From Hoeflea_A sp963921345 (GTDB lineage Bacteria > Pseudomonadota > Alphaproteobacteria > Rhizobiales > Rhizobiaceae), in assembly GCA_963921345.3 (NCBI GenBank), contig OZ001228.1, positions 620,001-684,000 on the forward strand: a DNA stretch of 64,000 nucleotides. The letters run 5' to 3'. The notes beneath the pieces are model-generated. The model made no database searches. It saw only the letters and a program-made list of their open reading frames with translations, and had not been told where the DNA came from. Position 1 is the first letter of the stretch; each line of letters opens with the position of its first letter. The translations under genes were made by a program, and so were the position numbers. Shown piece after piece: positions 27,003-36,015 of this stretch.

Positions 27003-27043
27003 AGCGCCCCTGCAAGGCGCTTGCAAAGCGACTGCAAGGGCTG
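27003..27043. repeat. TGCAAGG-type imperfect inverted/direct repeats between E and tail tube genes
   Basis: Within 108 bp of intergenic DNA (26967-27074) the motif TGCAAGG/TGCAAAG recurs (CCCTGCAAGGCGC, TTGCAAAGCGAC, TGCAAGGGCTG), and its outer parts can pair imperfectly. It could shape mRNA processing or stability between the abundant tube protein and the chaperones. Its role is unknown. Confidence 0.4.
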
Positions 27044-27074
27044 TTCATGGATCGGCCGGATCAGATCCCCCCGA

Positions 27075-27572
27075 TCAGATTCCCATGGCGGCGCGCAGGT
27101 CGGCGAGCTGGTCGACGCCGCCGATGACGCGTTTGCCGGCTTCGACGTCGATCTCGAAGAGTTCGTCGCCGTCCTTCTGCATGCGAAAATAGTCGGCCTC
27201 GAGCATCAGCTTGATCGGCGCCTCGTCGCCGGGTTTGAGGTCGCCGAAATTCGTCGTCGACCAGCGCCCGCGCAGCGTGCTGACATAGGCGTCAGCGGTA
27301 AAGTCGTATTCGCCCATGGCCGCCGGGCGCAGCACCATCTGGCGGCGATTGCCGATCAGGGTGATGAGTTCGGGCGCCCATTCGATCAGCGTCAGTTCGG
27401 CGGACATCGCCTCCATGCCGAGATCGACGGCAACGGGGGCGTCCATGCCGCCGCCGCGATGGGCGGCGGTCTGCAGCTTGAGTTCGGGCAGTTTGCCCTC
27501 GATGACGCGGCCGCAATAGCTGATGCCGTCCACGAAGGCGTTGAAGTTGCGGATGGTGCGGGGGTACTGCAT
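27075..27572 (-). CDS. Phage major tail tube protein (FII family)
   Basis: A 165-residue protein starting MQYPRTIRNFNAFVDGISY with GRVIEGKLPELKL and GGMDAPVAVDLGMEAMSAEL, matching the P2 FII tail tube family. It forms the inner tube of the contractile tail. GGAGGAGACAGGCACC precedes the ATG. The gene directly follows the sheath gene. Confidence 0.9.
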   Translation of the reverse strand: MQYPRTIRNFNAFVDGISYCGRVIEGKLPELKLQTAAHRGGGMDAPVAVDLGMEAMSAELTLIEWAPELITLIGNRRQMVLRPAAMGEYDFTADAYVSTLRGRWSTTNFGDLKPGDEAPIKLMLEADYFRMQKDGDELFEIDVEAGKRVIGGVDQLADLRAAMGI

Positions 27573-27589
27573 GGTGCCTGTCTCCTCCT

Positions 27590-29113
27590 TTATGCCGCGC
27601 GACCGACCTCGGCGATCAGTTCGCGGTAGTAGTTGTCCTCGCGGTGGGCGCGGAAGATGAGATGTTCGAGTGGTGCGGGTGGCTCGAAGTCGAAGTTGAG
27701 GTAGAGCTTGCCGGCCTTCAGCACCGTTTCGGTGTTGAGTTCCGGATCGAGCCAGCATCTGAAGCCGAGCAGCGCGCCCTGGCCGACGAGGCGCTGGCCG
27801 AAGGCGTTGGCGCCGTCTATCAGGTCGGCGACCAGTTGCCGCGAGAACGGCCTGGCCATGGCCCACAGATGCGCCCGCTCCATGCTCTCGTAGAGGATGT
27901 CGGCGGTGCGGCGCACGCTGAGGAACGCCCATTGCGCGTCGGCCGCGGTGGAGCGGTTGCCCCACAGGCGAAAGCCCGAGCGGCGCACGATGGTTGCGAC
28001 CTCGGCCTCGTTCATGCGGTTGGCCTCGGTCTGCGGCTCGCTGAGGTGGAAGTGGACCGGCCGCGTGGTGCCGGCGATGCCGTTGATGACCTGGTTCGAC
28101 GGCGACCACCAGAAGCCCTTCTCGATGTCACGCTTCGCAATGAGCCCGGCGACGTAGGGACTGGCCGGCCGGCTGACATAGGTTGCGGTCAGCGGGTCGA
28201 AGACGGAGACGGCGGGATCGACGATGAAGACCCGGTCGGAGCCGTAGTTGCGGCGGGCGAGCTTGGCGTCGGTCTCGTTGGTGTCGGGCCCGTCGGCGAT
28301 GACCACGGCGCGCAGCTTTTCGGCGACGGCGATCAGGTTGGCAAGCACCGGGGCGACCCGGGCCGTCTCGGTCTTCGCAAAACCGGGGGCGGCCAGGATG
28401 CGCGGCGTCAGGTCAAGCTTCGAGCTTGCTGCCAGAAGCGCGAAGACGCCGGTGCCTTGCGCTGCCTGGCCCACCACATTGGCGAGCGTCGCGGCGTCGT
28501 CATTGCCCTCTTCGACGCGCACGATGATCGCCTCGCGGGCACCCTGCGCATAGAGCGCCTCGTAGGCTGCCTTCAGCGTTCCGGCGTCGCCGAGGCGGGC
28601 GGCGGCGCGCGGGCCGGCGACCAGCGCGGGCACATTGACCATGAACGGTGCGTCGGCGCCGCCGGCGAGCCGGACGTCGCCCACGGCAACCACACCGGAG
28701 CCGTCGGAGTCGCCCTGGTGGGCGACCGCGACCAGGGCATGGGCGGTGGCCTTGCCCTCGATGGCCGCCTTCAGTTGCGCGGCGGTGGTGGTGGCGGCCT
28801 TGTCCCCGTCGGTTGCCAGCGTCACGGTGATCGTGCTGCCGCCCTTCACGGTGACGTTGAGGCGGGCATTGACCTTGTCCGGCTTGGTGACCGCCAGCCG
28901 GATGGCGCTGCCGGCGAGACCCGCGGTCTTGGCGGTCAATGTCAGGCCGGTGTTGTCGTCGGCCGCACCCGTTGTGGCGCTGGCCGCAATGGCCGGTTCG
29001 GCGTCGGGCGCGGTTCCGATGAGGCCTATCACCGAGGAGCGCACCGAACGGATCGGCCGGATGCCGTCATCGACCTCGATGACCTCTACCCCGTGAAGGA
29101 AATACTCTGGCAT
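27590..29113 (-). CDS. Phage contractile tail sheath protein
   Basis: A 507-residue sheath protein: the N-terminus MPEYFLHGVEVIEVDDGIRPI and the C-terminal half (GFWWSPSNQVINGIAGTTRPV, GFRLWGNRS, LNFDFEPPAPLEHLIF) match the P2 FI family. Residues of about 46-155 form an inserted, threonine/valine-rich beta domain (NTGLTLTAKTAGLAGSAIRL to DVRLAGGAD), of the kind that decorates sheaths of some phages. It is preceded by AGAGGAA. Confidence 0.92.
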   Translation of the reverse strand: MPEYFLHGVEVIEVDDGIRPIRSVRSSVIGLIGTAPDAEPAIAASATTGAADDNTGLTLTAKTAGLAGSAIRLAVTKPDKVNARLNVTVKGGSTITVTLATDGDKAATTTAAQLKAAIEGKATAHALVAVAHQGDSDGSGVVAVGDVRLAGGADAPFMVNVPALVAGPRAAARLGDAGTLKAAYEALYAQGAREAIIVRVEEGNDDAATLANVVGQAAQGTGVFALLAASSKLDLTPRILAAPGFAKTETARVAPVLANLIAVAEKLRAVVIADGPDTNETDAKLARRNYGSDRVFIVDPAVSVFDPLTATYVSRPASPYVAGLIAKRDIEKGFWWSPSNQVINGIAGTTRPVHFHLSEPQTEANRMNEAEVATIVRRSGFRLWGNRSTAADAQWAFLSVRRTADILYESMERAHLWAMARPFSRQLVADLIDGANAFGQRLVGQGALLGFRCWLDPELNTETVLKAGKLYLNFDFEPPAPLEHLIFRAHREDNYYRELIAEVGRAA

Positions 29114-29117
29114 GGGT

Positions 29118-29399
29118 CTATTCCTCTCTGCCTGTGTGTGCTGACGGTCCCGCGATTGCGGACCCCGGCTCCAGTGGTTGATAGACCGGACAGTTGTCGC
29201 AGTACTTGTCCGGATCGAAGTTGATGCTGGCCCGCGCCCATCCGTGGACCCAAGGCGGCATGGTTGCCGGATCCACGATATCTCCCCAGGTGCACCACCA
29301 GTTTGGCGAGCGGCCGATCAGGACCCTGTCAGCCGAATAGCATTCGGCGTCCGGCCCGCGCTCAAGGAAAGCGCAATCGCGCTGTGCCATGGCTTTCAT
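29118..29399 (-). CDS. Small cysteine-containing phage protein, unknown function
   Basis: A 93-residue protein with five cysteines (including YCDNCPV), aromatic-rich (PNWWCTWGDIVDP). It lies within the late operon just before the sheath gene, with proper spacing. I do not recognise it; a metal-binding role is conceivable from the CxxC only. Confidence 0.55.
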   Translation of the reverse strand: MKAMAQRDCAFLERGPDAECYSADRVLIGRSPNWWCTWGDIVDPATMPPWVHGWARASINFDPDKYCDNCPVYQPLEPGSAIAGPSAHTGREE

Positions 29400-29414
29400 G
29401 ATCGGCCTCCCTGC

Positions 29415-29858
29415 TTACTCCTCGAACACCTCGGCGACGGCCGTCGCACGGGTTTCGATCTCTTCGAGTGCCGCCGCCTCGCCGCCCGGCTTGACGGCAT
29501 AGGGCAGCTTGGCCGTTGCCGGGTCGGCGTCGATCTTTGCAAGATACGGTTCCATCAGGTCGGCGAAGGGCGTGGCCGCGGCGCGGACCGCTGCGATGTT
29601 CTGCGCTGTCTTCAGCGCCGTTGCCAGGCGCGCCATGTGGATGAGCAGCAGATGCGCCCCGTCGCTGGTGGTGCCGAGCAGCGACAGGGTGTCGCCGGCG
29701 TCCTCGGCGATCCTGGCGCGCTTCTTCGCCTTCGTCTCGTCATCCGACCATGTGATGGTCACGTCATCGGCTGCCAGGTCGTTCTCGGCGAGCCAGTCCT
29801 CGAGCATGTCGGGCCGGATCGCGGCGATGAGTGTGCCGTCTCTTTCGATCGTGGGCAT
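29415..29858 (-). CDS. Phage protein of unknown function
   Basis: A 147-residue soluble, acidic, helical protein (MPTIERDGTLIAAIRPDMLEDWL and on). GGGAGG sits 7 nt before the ATG at 29858, which decides this start over one 15 bp upstream. By position between fibre and sheath genes it may be a tail-fibre assembly or chaperone-like factor; that is inference only. Confidence 0.55.
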   Translation of the reverse strand: MPTIERDGTLIAAIRPDMLEDWLAENDLAADDVTITWSDDETKAKKRARIAEDAGDTLSLLGTTSDGAHLLLIHMARLATALKTAQNIAAVRAAATPFADLMEPYLAKIDADPATAKLPYAVKPGGEAAALEEIETRATAVAEVFEE

Positions 29859-29869
29859 GTGTGCCTCCC

Positions 29870-30733
29870 TCATTCAGGCAGAGTGTCGCGATGGGTGTAG
29901 CGGCCGATGGAGCCGGCCCAGACATAGGCGTCGCCGTGATCGCCGGTGGACCAGTAGGGCAGCGCCAGCGCGATCTTCATGCGGCCCTGGCCGTGGAAAT
30001 TCGGTTGCCAGGACTTGTCGAAGCCCGTTTCGGTCATGCGCAGCCATGTCCAGCCGCGTCCGAGATGGGCGCCCGTCGCCTCCCGAAAGTGGCCGTAGTC
30101 GAAGAACGGGCGGAAGGCTATATCGCCTGAGTGTTCCAGCACGTTGACCAGCCAATGCGCCTGTGTCCGGAAGCCGCCACTATCGCGCGTCAGGTATTTC
30201 GAGCGCCGACCCTGCGCGAGGACGGCCACATTTCCGGTGGCGCCGTTTTGCCGGGTCTGATCGCTGCTGATGGTGATGTCGATGAGCACCGCGTTGAAGT
30301 CGATGCCGGAGGTTTCCACGTTCAGCCGCTTGCCGCCGGCGGCGATGTAGCCGGCCCTGGCACCGCCGTCCGCCAGATGGCGCGGGTTGATCGCCTTCTC
30401 CAGGTCGCCCTCGAAGTCGAGCCCCTTGCCCCCGAAGTTGGCGGGCGTCACCACTTCGATGGTGCCGCGGGCCGTCGTGCCGCCGTGGCGCATGGCGGAG
30501 AAGGAACTGCCGGCATGGCCGGCGATGAGTTCCATCTCGGTGTTGGCCTGCCCGCCGCACAGCGTTGCGAATTTCTTGGTGTCGGCGATCAGGTTCGGCG
30601 CGACCGGCATGTAGGCCTTCAGGCGCGTCTCCGCGGTGCGCAGCCGGGCGATCTGGGCGTCCACCCGGTCGTCCATGGTGCGAACCTGGTCGATCAGGCG
30701 GCCCAGTTCGATTTGCAGGCTGTTGGCCGGCAT
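29870..30733 (-). CDS. Putative tail fibre-associated protein
   Basis: A 287-residue protein. An N-terminal helical segment (RLIDQVRTMDDRVDAQIARLRTAE) is followed by a beta-rich C-terminal part with many aromatic residues (FRPFFDYGHFREATG, WTWLRMTETGFDKSW, ALPYWSTGDHG). It directly overlaps the fibre gene stop, so it is probably part of the adhesion module. I do not recognise a named family. Confidence 0.55.
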   Translation of the reverse strand: MPANSLQIELGRLIDQVRTMDDRVDAQIARLRTAETRLKAYMPVAPNLIADTKKFATLCGGQANTEMELIAGHAGSSFSAMRHGGTTARGTIEVVTPANFGGKGLDFEGDLEKAINPRHLADGGARAGYIAAGGKRLNVETSGIDFNAVLIDITISSDQTRQNGATGNVAVLAQGRRSKYLTRDSGGFRTQAHWLVNVLEHSGDIAFRPFFDYGHFREATGAHLGRGWTWLRMTETGFDKSWQPNFHGQGRMKIALALPYWSTGDHGDAYVWAGSIGRYTHRDTLPE

Positions 30734-32934
30734 CAGTCTTCTCCTCGATTTGCGTGCGCCTCACGGAACAGCGCGTCCTTGATCGCCTTCTGCCTTATGC
30801 GCAGATCGTCGATGGCCTTGTCGGCTCGTCTTGCCTGTTCCTTCAGCGCGATGATCTCGCCGGTCAGTGCGGCCTGGACGGCACCGGCCTCCTCGCGGAT
30901 CGCCAGAGCATGGCCGTATGCGGGGCTGCCCTCGTGGTGGATCGGGGCGATCGGATATCTGAGCCGCACCCGGCCGCAGTTCTCAATTCGCGGCATGAAG
31001 ATGTAGACGCCGGAGGCGCGCACCCGGCGGGCTGTGCCGTCCGGATCGCGCACCCATGCACGTTGCCGCCATCCGGGCCGGCCGGTGAAGAGTTCGTCCG
31101 GCGTCATGTACCAGTAGCGGTCGGGATGAATGCCGGCATAGGCCGTTGCGGCCGTGTTGCCGTTGGCGCCGTTCGCGGTGACGGCGGCGCGGTCTTCCAG
31201 CTCCGGCAGGCGATACGGGTTCCAGGCCATGTGCGGCGGTGCCAGGATGATCTCCATGGGGATCGCCCAGGAGACGCGGAAGTCGTGGCCGCGGGCGGCA
31301 AAGCCCGCCACCTCCTCGCGCGTCGCCTGGGCGACGAAGAGCGTCGGGTCGTTAAAGCCGCGCCGTGTGTCGCTGCCCGTGCCGCTTGGCGGTTTGGCAT
31401 GCCAGCGGCTGTAGCGCGCGGCATTGAGGTCGGCATCGCCGAAGCCCTTGATGATGCGGCCCTGTCTTTCCGCGCTTTGTTCGGCGATTTCGGCGCCGGG
31501 TCCGTCAAGGCCGGGGATCTGCGCCATGATGCGGTCGAGAAGGCCGGGGCCGGAGCGTGCCGCAATCTCGATATCGCCGCGTGCATGCAGCACCCGGAAA
31601 CGCGACTGGCGGGAATTGGCGAAGGCCGATCCATCGAGATCGAAGCGGATGCGCGTTGCCGGATCGTCGACCACGTCGACCATGTCATCGACTGGCCACT
31701 CGGCGAGCGTGCCGAGCCGTTTCGTCAGCACCCGGTAGCGTGTCACCGCATAGCGCGGTGTCCCGCGATCGTCCGACAGCCTGACCAGGCGCGGTGTGAA
31801 GGAGGTGTTTTCCGCGATCGCCTTCTGGCCGGTCAGCGCATGGGCGATCATGGAGGCGTGGACCTCATCGATCGTCTCGCCGTCGAGCGTGTGGCGGAAG
31901 GAGTGGACGGCATCGACCAGGCGACTGTCGATCACTTCCTCGGGCCAGATCTCCAGATAGCTGACATGCACATCCACATGGTCGCGAAAGCCGGGAAAGG
32001 CTGCATCATCGAAGCTGGCGAGCGCCCGGTAGAAATTCTTCATCAGCGCCATCTGCCCGGCGACGGTCTCCTCGGTGGCGACGTTCGCCTCTGCCGCGAT
32101 CGCCGCCGGCAGTTCCGGCATGGCGGCGGGCGATGACGCGAGGTAGCGGCCGTCGGCGGCCTCCAGCCAGCGATAATCGGTGTGGCGCGTCTGCACCGGA
32201 TAGCCGTTGATGGCGGCCTGCAGTTCCGGCAGTCCGGACATCATCCGGTATTCGGGATGATCGTGCTGGCCAAGTGCGGAGAAACTGACCGCGCCCGGTC
32301 GGAACAGTGCATCATCGCCGCCATTGGCGTACTGCCGCATCACGGTCAGGCCCGACTGTCCGGTGGCCCGCCAGATCATCGCCTCGCGCTCCAGTTCCTC
32401 GACGGCGACCGCCTTCCAGTACTTGAGATCACGGGTCAGCGCGAAGTTGAAGTCACCGCCCAGGTTGTGGCGGCTCCTCGCATCGTCGATCAGGTCCTGG
32501 ATCGTCTGGCTGGCCTCGAGGAAGGAGAACTCGACCGTTCCTTCCGGTATCGCGGCAAGCGACACCTGCAGCTCGAAATCCGTCTTCTGGCCTTGTGTGA
32601 TGCCGGCAAAGACCCGTTCGTCATGGGCGTAGACGAAGAGCAGCACCGGTGTGCCGTCATCGTCGGCGAAGAAGCCGATCTCGCGGGCAAAGAAATCCGC
32701 TTCGCCGGTGATGGCAGTGGTCACCTTCCACACGCCGTCACTGACAAGACTGCGGCTTTCGACCGGCGCCCGCGCCCGCTCGCCCCGCAGCGCCGTGGCG
32801 GATGCATCGGGCACCCATGCCGCGTCGCCGATGGCGACATGGGTGATCAGCAAGGCCTCGCCGTCAACCTGGGCGCGGGCGGCGGCCGTCAGGCCCGCCG
32901 TGGTGACGATCGGCTCGAAGGCTGCCCTGGTCAT
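30733..32934 (-). CDS. Phage tail fibre protein
   Basis: A 733-residue protein. Residues 1-155 are the conserved phage tail-collar/fibre N-terminus (FEPIVTTAGLTAAARAQVDG, THVAIGDAAWVP, VESRSLVSDGVWKV, EIGFFADDDGTPVLLFVYAH). The long remainder, including EAVTGQ-type and WHAKPPSGTGSDTRRGFNDPTL regions, is probably receptor-specific. It ends in a helical segment. The ATG at 32934 overlaps gene I (ATGA). It is encoded among baseplate genes as in Mu- and P2-like tails. Confidence 0.8.
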   Translation of the reverse strand: MTRAAFEPIVTTAGLTAAARAQVDGEALLITHVAIGDAAWVPDASATALRGERARAPVESRSLVSDGVWKVTTAITGEADFFAREIGFFADDDGTPVLLFVYAHDERVFAGITQGQKTDFELQVSLAAIPEGTVEFSFLEASQTIQDLIDDARSRHNLGGDFNFALTRDLKYWKAVAVEELEREAMIWRATGQSGLTVMRQYANGGDDALFRPGAVSFSALGQHDHPEYRMMSGLPELQAAINGYPVQTRHTDYRWLEAADGRYLASSPAAMPELPAAIAAEANVATEETVAGQMALMKNFYRALASFDDAAFPGFRDHVDVHVSYLEIWPEEVIDSRLVDAVHSFRHTLDGETIDEVHASMIAHALTGQKAIAENTSFTPRLVRLSDDRGTPRYAVTRYRVLTKRLGTLAEWPVDDMVDVVDDPATRIRFDLDGSAFANSRQSRFRVLHARGDIEIAARSGPGLLDRIMAQIPGLDGPGAEIAEQSAERQGRIIKGFGDADLNAARYSRWHAKPPSGTGSDTRRGFNDPTLFVAQATREEVAGFAARGHDFRVSWAIPMEIILAPPHMAWNPYRLPELEDRAAVTANGANGNTAATAYAGIHPDRYWYMTPDELFTGRPGWRQRAWVRDPDGTARRVRASGVYIFMPRIENCGRVRLRYPIAPIHHEGSPAYGHALAIREEAGAVQAALTGEIIALKEQARRADKAIDDLRIRQKAIKDALFREAHANRGED

Positions 32935-33680
32935 GACGAGGCTCCAGTCAGGTCGAAGTGTTGACGGTGGCTGACGCGAAGCGCGGCGATCATGGGACGG
33001 CGCGCCAGGCCGCATGCCGACACGCGCGGGGCGAAGGACCTTCGGGTCCGGCCGCGAGCGACGAGGCCGGCGCCGATGCCTCTCGCGCCGGCGCCCTTGG
33101 CGCGGATGGCGGGAACAAGCGTCCGGTTCGTGCGATGGCGCACGGCGGTGGCGGCACCGATCGACCGGCCGCCGGTGAAGGCCAGCGAAAAACCCAGGTC
33201 GTAATGGGACCGCACCGGCTTGACCGCATCGAGCACTGTCTCGGTCAGGTCCCGCAACTCACGGCTCAGGAACGGGATCGTCGGATCGCCGATCAGGTCG
33301 ACGGTCGGACGGGCAACGACACGGAAGGTGTGGGGTCGTCCGTCATACTCGAACCACTCGCTCAGCTGCGCCCCGATGCCCAGCGCCGCCAGCGCCCGGC
33401 GCACCGCCCCCCTCGTGCCCTTGATGCGGTGGATGGGGATCGACGCCGCCACCACGGCGCGGCGCTGCCCGATCGGCCAGCGCGCCTCCCAGGCATCGAC
33501 CGAGAACGCCCAGGCAAGCCAGGGAAGAAGATCCTCGGGACAGGTCCACGGATTCCACAAATGTGCGACCGGTTCCGGCAGGCCCGTCAGGCGATGGCCC
33601 AGCAGGTCCAGATCGCGCTCCAGCGGCGTCGCATTGGGCGGCAGGATCGACACAGGGTTCATCGGGCGTTCCTCAGACAT
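32931..33680 (-). CDS. I: Phage tail protein I (baseplate)
   Basis: A 249-residue protein of the P2 gpI family: ILPPNATPLERDLDLLG, NPWTCPEDLLPWLAWAFSVDAWE and IHRIKGTRGAVRRALAALG are typical. The C-terminal 80 residues are arginine/alanine-rich and less conserved. It lies between gene J and the fibre gene, as usual. The start at 33680 is the second in-frame ATG, overlapping the end of J. Confidence 0.87.
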   Translation of the reverse strand: MSEERPMNPVSILPPNATPLERDLDLLGHRLTGLPEPVAHLWNPWTCPEDLLPWLAWAFSVDAWEARWPIGQRRAVVAASIPIHRIKGTRGAVRRALAALGIGAQLSEWFEYDGRPHTFRVVARPTVDLIGDPTIPFLSRELRDLTETVLDAVKPVRSHYDLGFSLAFTGGRSIGAATAVRHRTNRTLVPAIRAKGAGARGIGAGLVARGRTRRSFAPRVSACGLARRPMIAALRVSHRQHFDLTGASS

Positions 33681-34563
33681 CGCGGCCTCCAAGCTCGATC
33701 TCGATCCCGGTGCAGTGGGCGGCGCCTTCCGGGCCGATCACCAGGTCGGCGGCAGGTCGCACAAGCGTCACGTTCTGAACGCCCACCTGGTGGAGTGCGG
33801 CAAACAGGCCCGAACGGGTGATGTCATGGCCGAGCCGGTGGCGGGCCGCGATGTGATCCTCGATCGCCGCGCGCGCCACGCCCAGCACGACGCCCGCATC
33901 CGGCTCCGCATAGAGCGTCAGGCGCGCCTGAACCGCGTAAGGGGTGATCGCCGCGCCCTGCACGGTCAGCGGCCGCACGTCCTCGTCGTTAAGCGCCGCA
34001 TCGACGATCGCGATCAACTCGTCGGAGGCCGCCCCGTTGCCTTGCGTCGACAGCACCGTCACCACCACCTCGCCGGGTTCCGGCGAGATCACCGCGACGT
34101 GCTTGACCTCGGGCGAGGCCGACAGGGCGTGAAAGACATAGGCACCGCGCGGGCCGGCGCTGGCAAAGCCCTCCGGCGCCAGCTGGGCGCGCCGGCGCAG
34201 CCTGGTGTCGCTTTCAAACTCGGGTTCGACCGGCGGGGTGGCATCCGGGTCGCCGGGGCTGACAACGGCCCGCGCCACGGCGTAGAAGGCTGAAAGGTGT
34301 TCGAGCGATGCGCCGGTGGCAAAGGCCAGCATGTTGCCGCGCGCCTTGTCGTCGAACTCGGTTCGGATCACCATCTCGCGATAGGCCCAGGCCTCCAGCA
34401 CCTTGACGGCGGGCTCGCTTTCCAGCGCCAGGGCTTCCGCCAGATCCGGATCCCGCGCGATCAGCCAGGCGCGGATCTCGGCGAGGATGTCGTCGTAGTC
34501 CCGCCGCGCCACGATATCGGGCGGCGGCAGGCGCTCCAGTTCGATCGCCGAAAACACGCTCAT
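33673..34563 (-). CDS. J: Baseplate assembly protein J
   Basis: A 296-residue protein of the gpJ/Mu gp47 baseplate wedge family: LPPPDIVARRDYDDILAEIRAWL, EPAVKVLEAWAYREMVIRTEFDDKARGNMLAFATG and SASPEVKHVAVISPEPGEVVVTVL. The start at 34563 overlaps the preceding gene by 4 bases. Confidence 0.9.
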   Translation of the reverse strand: MSVFSAIELERLPPPDIVARRDYDDILAEIRAWLIARDPDLAEALALESEPAVKVLEAWAYREMVIRTEFDDKARGNMLAFATGASLEHLSAFYAVARAVVSPGDPDATPPVEPEFESDTRLRRRAQLAPEGFASAGPRGAYVFHALSASPEVKHVAVISPEPGEVVVTVLSTQGNGAASDELIAIVDAALNDEDVRPLTVQGAAITPYAVQARLTLYAEPDAGVVLGVARAAIEDHIAARHRLGHDITRSGLFAALHQVGVQNVTLVRPAADLVIGPEGAAHCTGIEIELGGRDV

Positions 34564-34901
34564 GTGGCACCCCCGGCAACCGCAAGCGCGATCGGCAGCA
34601 CCTTGCCGTCTGAGTCGATCAGTTCGAACTGCGCCTGGCCCGCCGCCTCGTCCACCAGCCGCACCCGCGAAAGCTCGATCCGCGGCTCCCACCGGTCGAG
34701 CGCCTCGGCGGCCGCCAGATAGGCATCGACCAGCATCTCGCCATTCATCGGCTGATCCAGGATCGCCGGCAGATCGCTGCCATAGTCGCGCAGCATCACC
34801 CGCGTGCCCACCGGCGTCGTCAGGATGTCGAGGATCGACTGCGCCAGATGGGCATCACCCGAGATCGCTTCGCCGGTATGCCGGTTCATGCCAGTGGTCA
34901 T
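34560..34901 (-). CDS. W: Baseplate wedge protein W (gp25-like)
   Basis: A 113-residue protein with AQSILDILTTPVGTRVMLRDYGSDLPAILDQP, matching the GPW/gp25 family, a lysozyme-like wedge that starts sheath assembly. It overlaps genes V and J. Confidence 0.9.
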   Translation of the reverse strand: MTTGMNRHTGEAISGDAHLAQSILDILTTPVGTRVMLRDYGSDLPAILDQPMNGEMLVDAYLAAAEALDRWEPRIELSRVRLVDEAAGQAQFELIDSDGKVLPIALAVAGGAT

Positions 34902-35332
34902 CGGTTCGGCTTGCCCGTATTGCCGCCGCCTGGCTGGACGCGGTTGTGGGTGTGATGCACCAGGCTCACGCCATCGGCGATCACATCGACGCTCACCACG
35001 ATCGTGCCGTTGACCTGCATCTCACCGCCGGCAAGGTTGATCATCGGCACCGCGCCATCGGAACTGGGCGCGTTGCCGGCATAGAGCGAGGCGACGATCG
35101 AGCCTTGCGCGATATCGCCGCCCTCGCAGGCCACCACCACCTGCTCGCCCTCCGACGGCATCCACCAGAACTGGATGGCACCGGCACTCAACTGACCGAC
35201 CTTGATCGGCGGCGACTGGAAATCGCCGAAGTCGACGATCGCACGCTCGGCGTCCGGATCGACCGAGGCCACGCGGCCCACCCGGATGATGTTCTCTATG
35301 CGGCGATCGGCCTCGGCAAGCGCTTCGGACAT
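34898..35332 (-). CDS. V: Baseplate assembly protein V (spike)
   Basis: A 144-residue protein: RIENIIRVGRVASVDPDAERAIVDFGD, QFWWMPSEGEQVVVACEGGD, and SLVHHTHNRVQPGGGNTGKP near the end are the gpV spike pattern with its metal-binding H-x-H tip. It forms the membrane-piercing spike. The start at 35332 follows GGGGATCGCTG and overlaps the preceding stop. Confidence 0.9.
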   Translation of the reverse strand: MSEALAEADRRIENIIRVGRVASVDPDAERAIVDFGDFQSPPIKVGQLSAGAIQFWWMPSEGEQVVVACEGGDIAQGSIVASLYAGNAPSSDGAVPMINLAGGEMQVNGTIVVSVDVIADGVSLVHHTHNRVQPGGGNTGKPNR

Positions 35333-36015
35333 CAGCGATCCCCTCCGAATTTGGCATAGTCCTTCTCGTGGTCCGGACCGATCCGAGGGGCGATGCCGGC
35401 GCGGATATCGACGCCAGGCGGGCCGTCCCCGCACTCCAGCCCGTTGCCGCCGATGACCCAGTGGCTGGTCACATAGTCCTCCTGCCACCACAGCCGCCCG
35501 GCCTGCAGCCCCACCAGGCGGCCCTGCATCAGCATCAGCGGCTCCGGCTGCGTCTCGGGCGCAACATCAGGCGTCCAGCCGAGCAGCACCCGGCGCACCG
35601 CATCGCGCAAAGGCTCCAGCCGCGACGCCTTCTTGGTGCCCACCCCGCCCGGATCGTTCTTCGCCGAGACCACGATCAGCACGCCCAGCGTCGCCTCCAG
35701 CCGCTGCGCCGCGCCATGAGGTCCCAGACGCCAGGGCTCGCGGTTCGAACGACGGTAGAACTCGTCGGTGCGCTCCTCCAGCAGGCCAAGCGCCGCCACC
35801 GGCGTGCGCAATTTGCGCGCCGCTTCGATGTCCCAGGCCGGAACCACGTCGGAAAACAACGCCCCGGGGATCGGCCAGTCCTTCCAGTCGGGAACCTCGG
35901 ATGGTTTCGGACCCAGCAGATGCGCCGAAAGCCGCTTCGCCGCGGCAATGACAAGGTCGGGCGCGACCACCGGATCGGGCTTAGGGGATGCCGCGGGTGC
36001 TGTTCTGCTGTTCAT
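35332..36015 (-). CDS. Phage tail terminator/connector-like protein (Mu gp37-like position)
   Basis: A 227-residue protein. A proline-rich start (MNSRTAPAASPKPDPVVAP) is followed by IPGALFSDVVPAWDIEAARKLRTPVAALGLLEERTDEF and LGVLIVVSAKNDPGG, resembling tail terminator/Gp37-type proteins. It lies between the virion-morphogenesis and spike genes. The family assignment rests on position and general pattern. Confidence 0.55.
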   Translation of the reverse strand: MNSRTAPAASPKPDPVVAPDLVIAAAKRLSAHLLGPKPSEVPDWKDWPIPGALFSDVVPAWDIEAARKLRTPVAALGLLEERTDEFYRRSNREPWRLGPHGAAQRLEATLGVLIVVSAKNDPGGVGTKKASRLEPLRDAVRRVLLGWTPDVAPETQPEPLMLMQGRLVGLQAGRLWWQEDYVTSHWVIGGNGLECGDGPPGVDIRAGIAPRIGPDHEKDYAKFGGDR

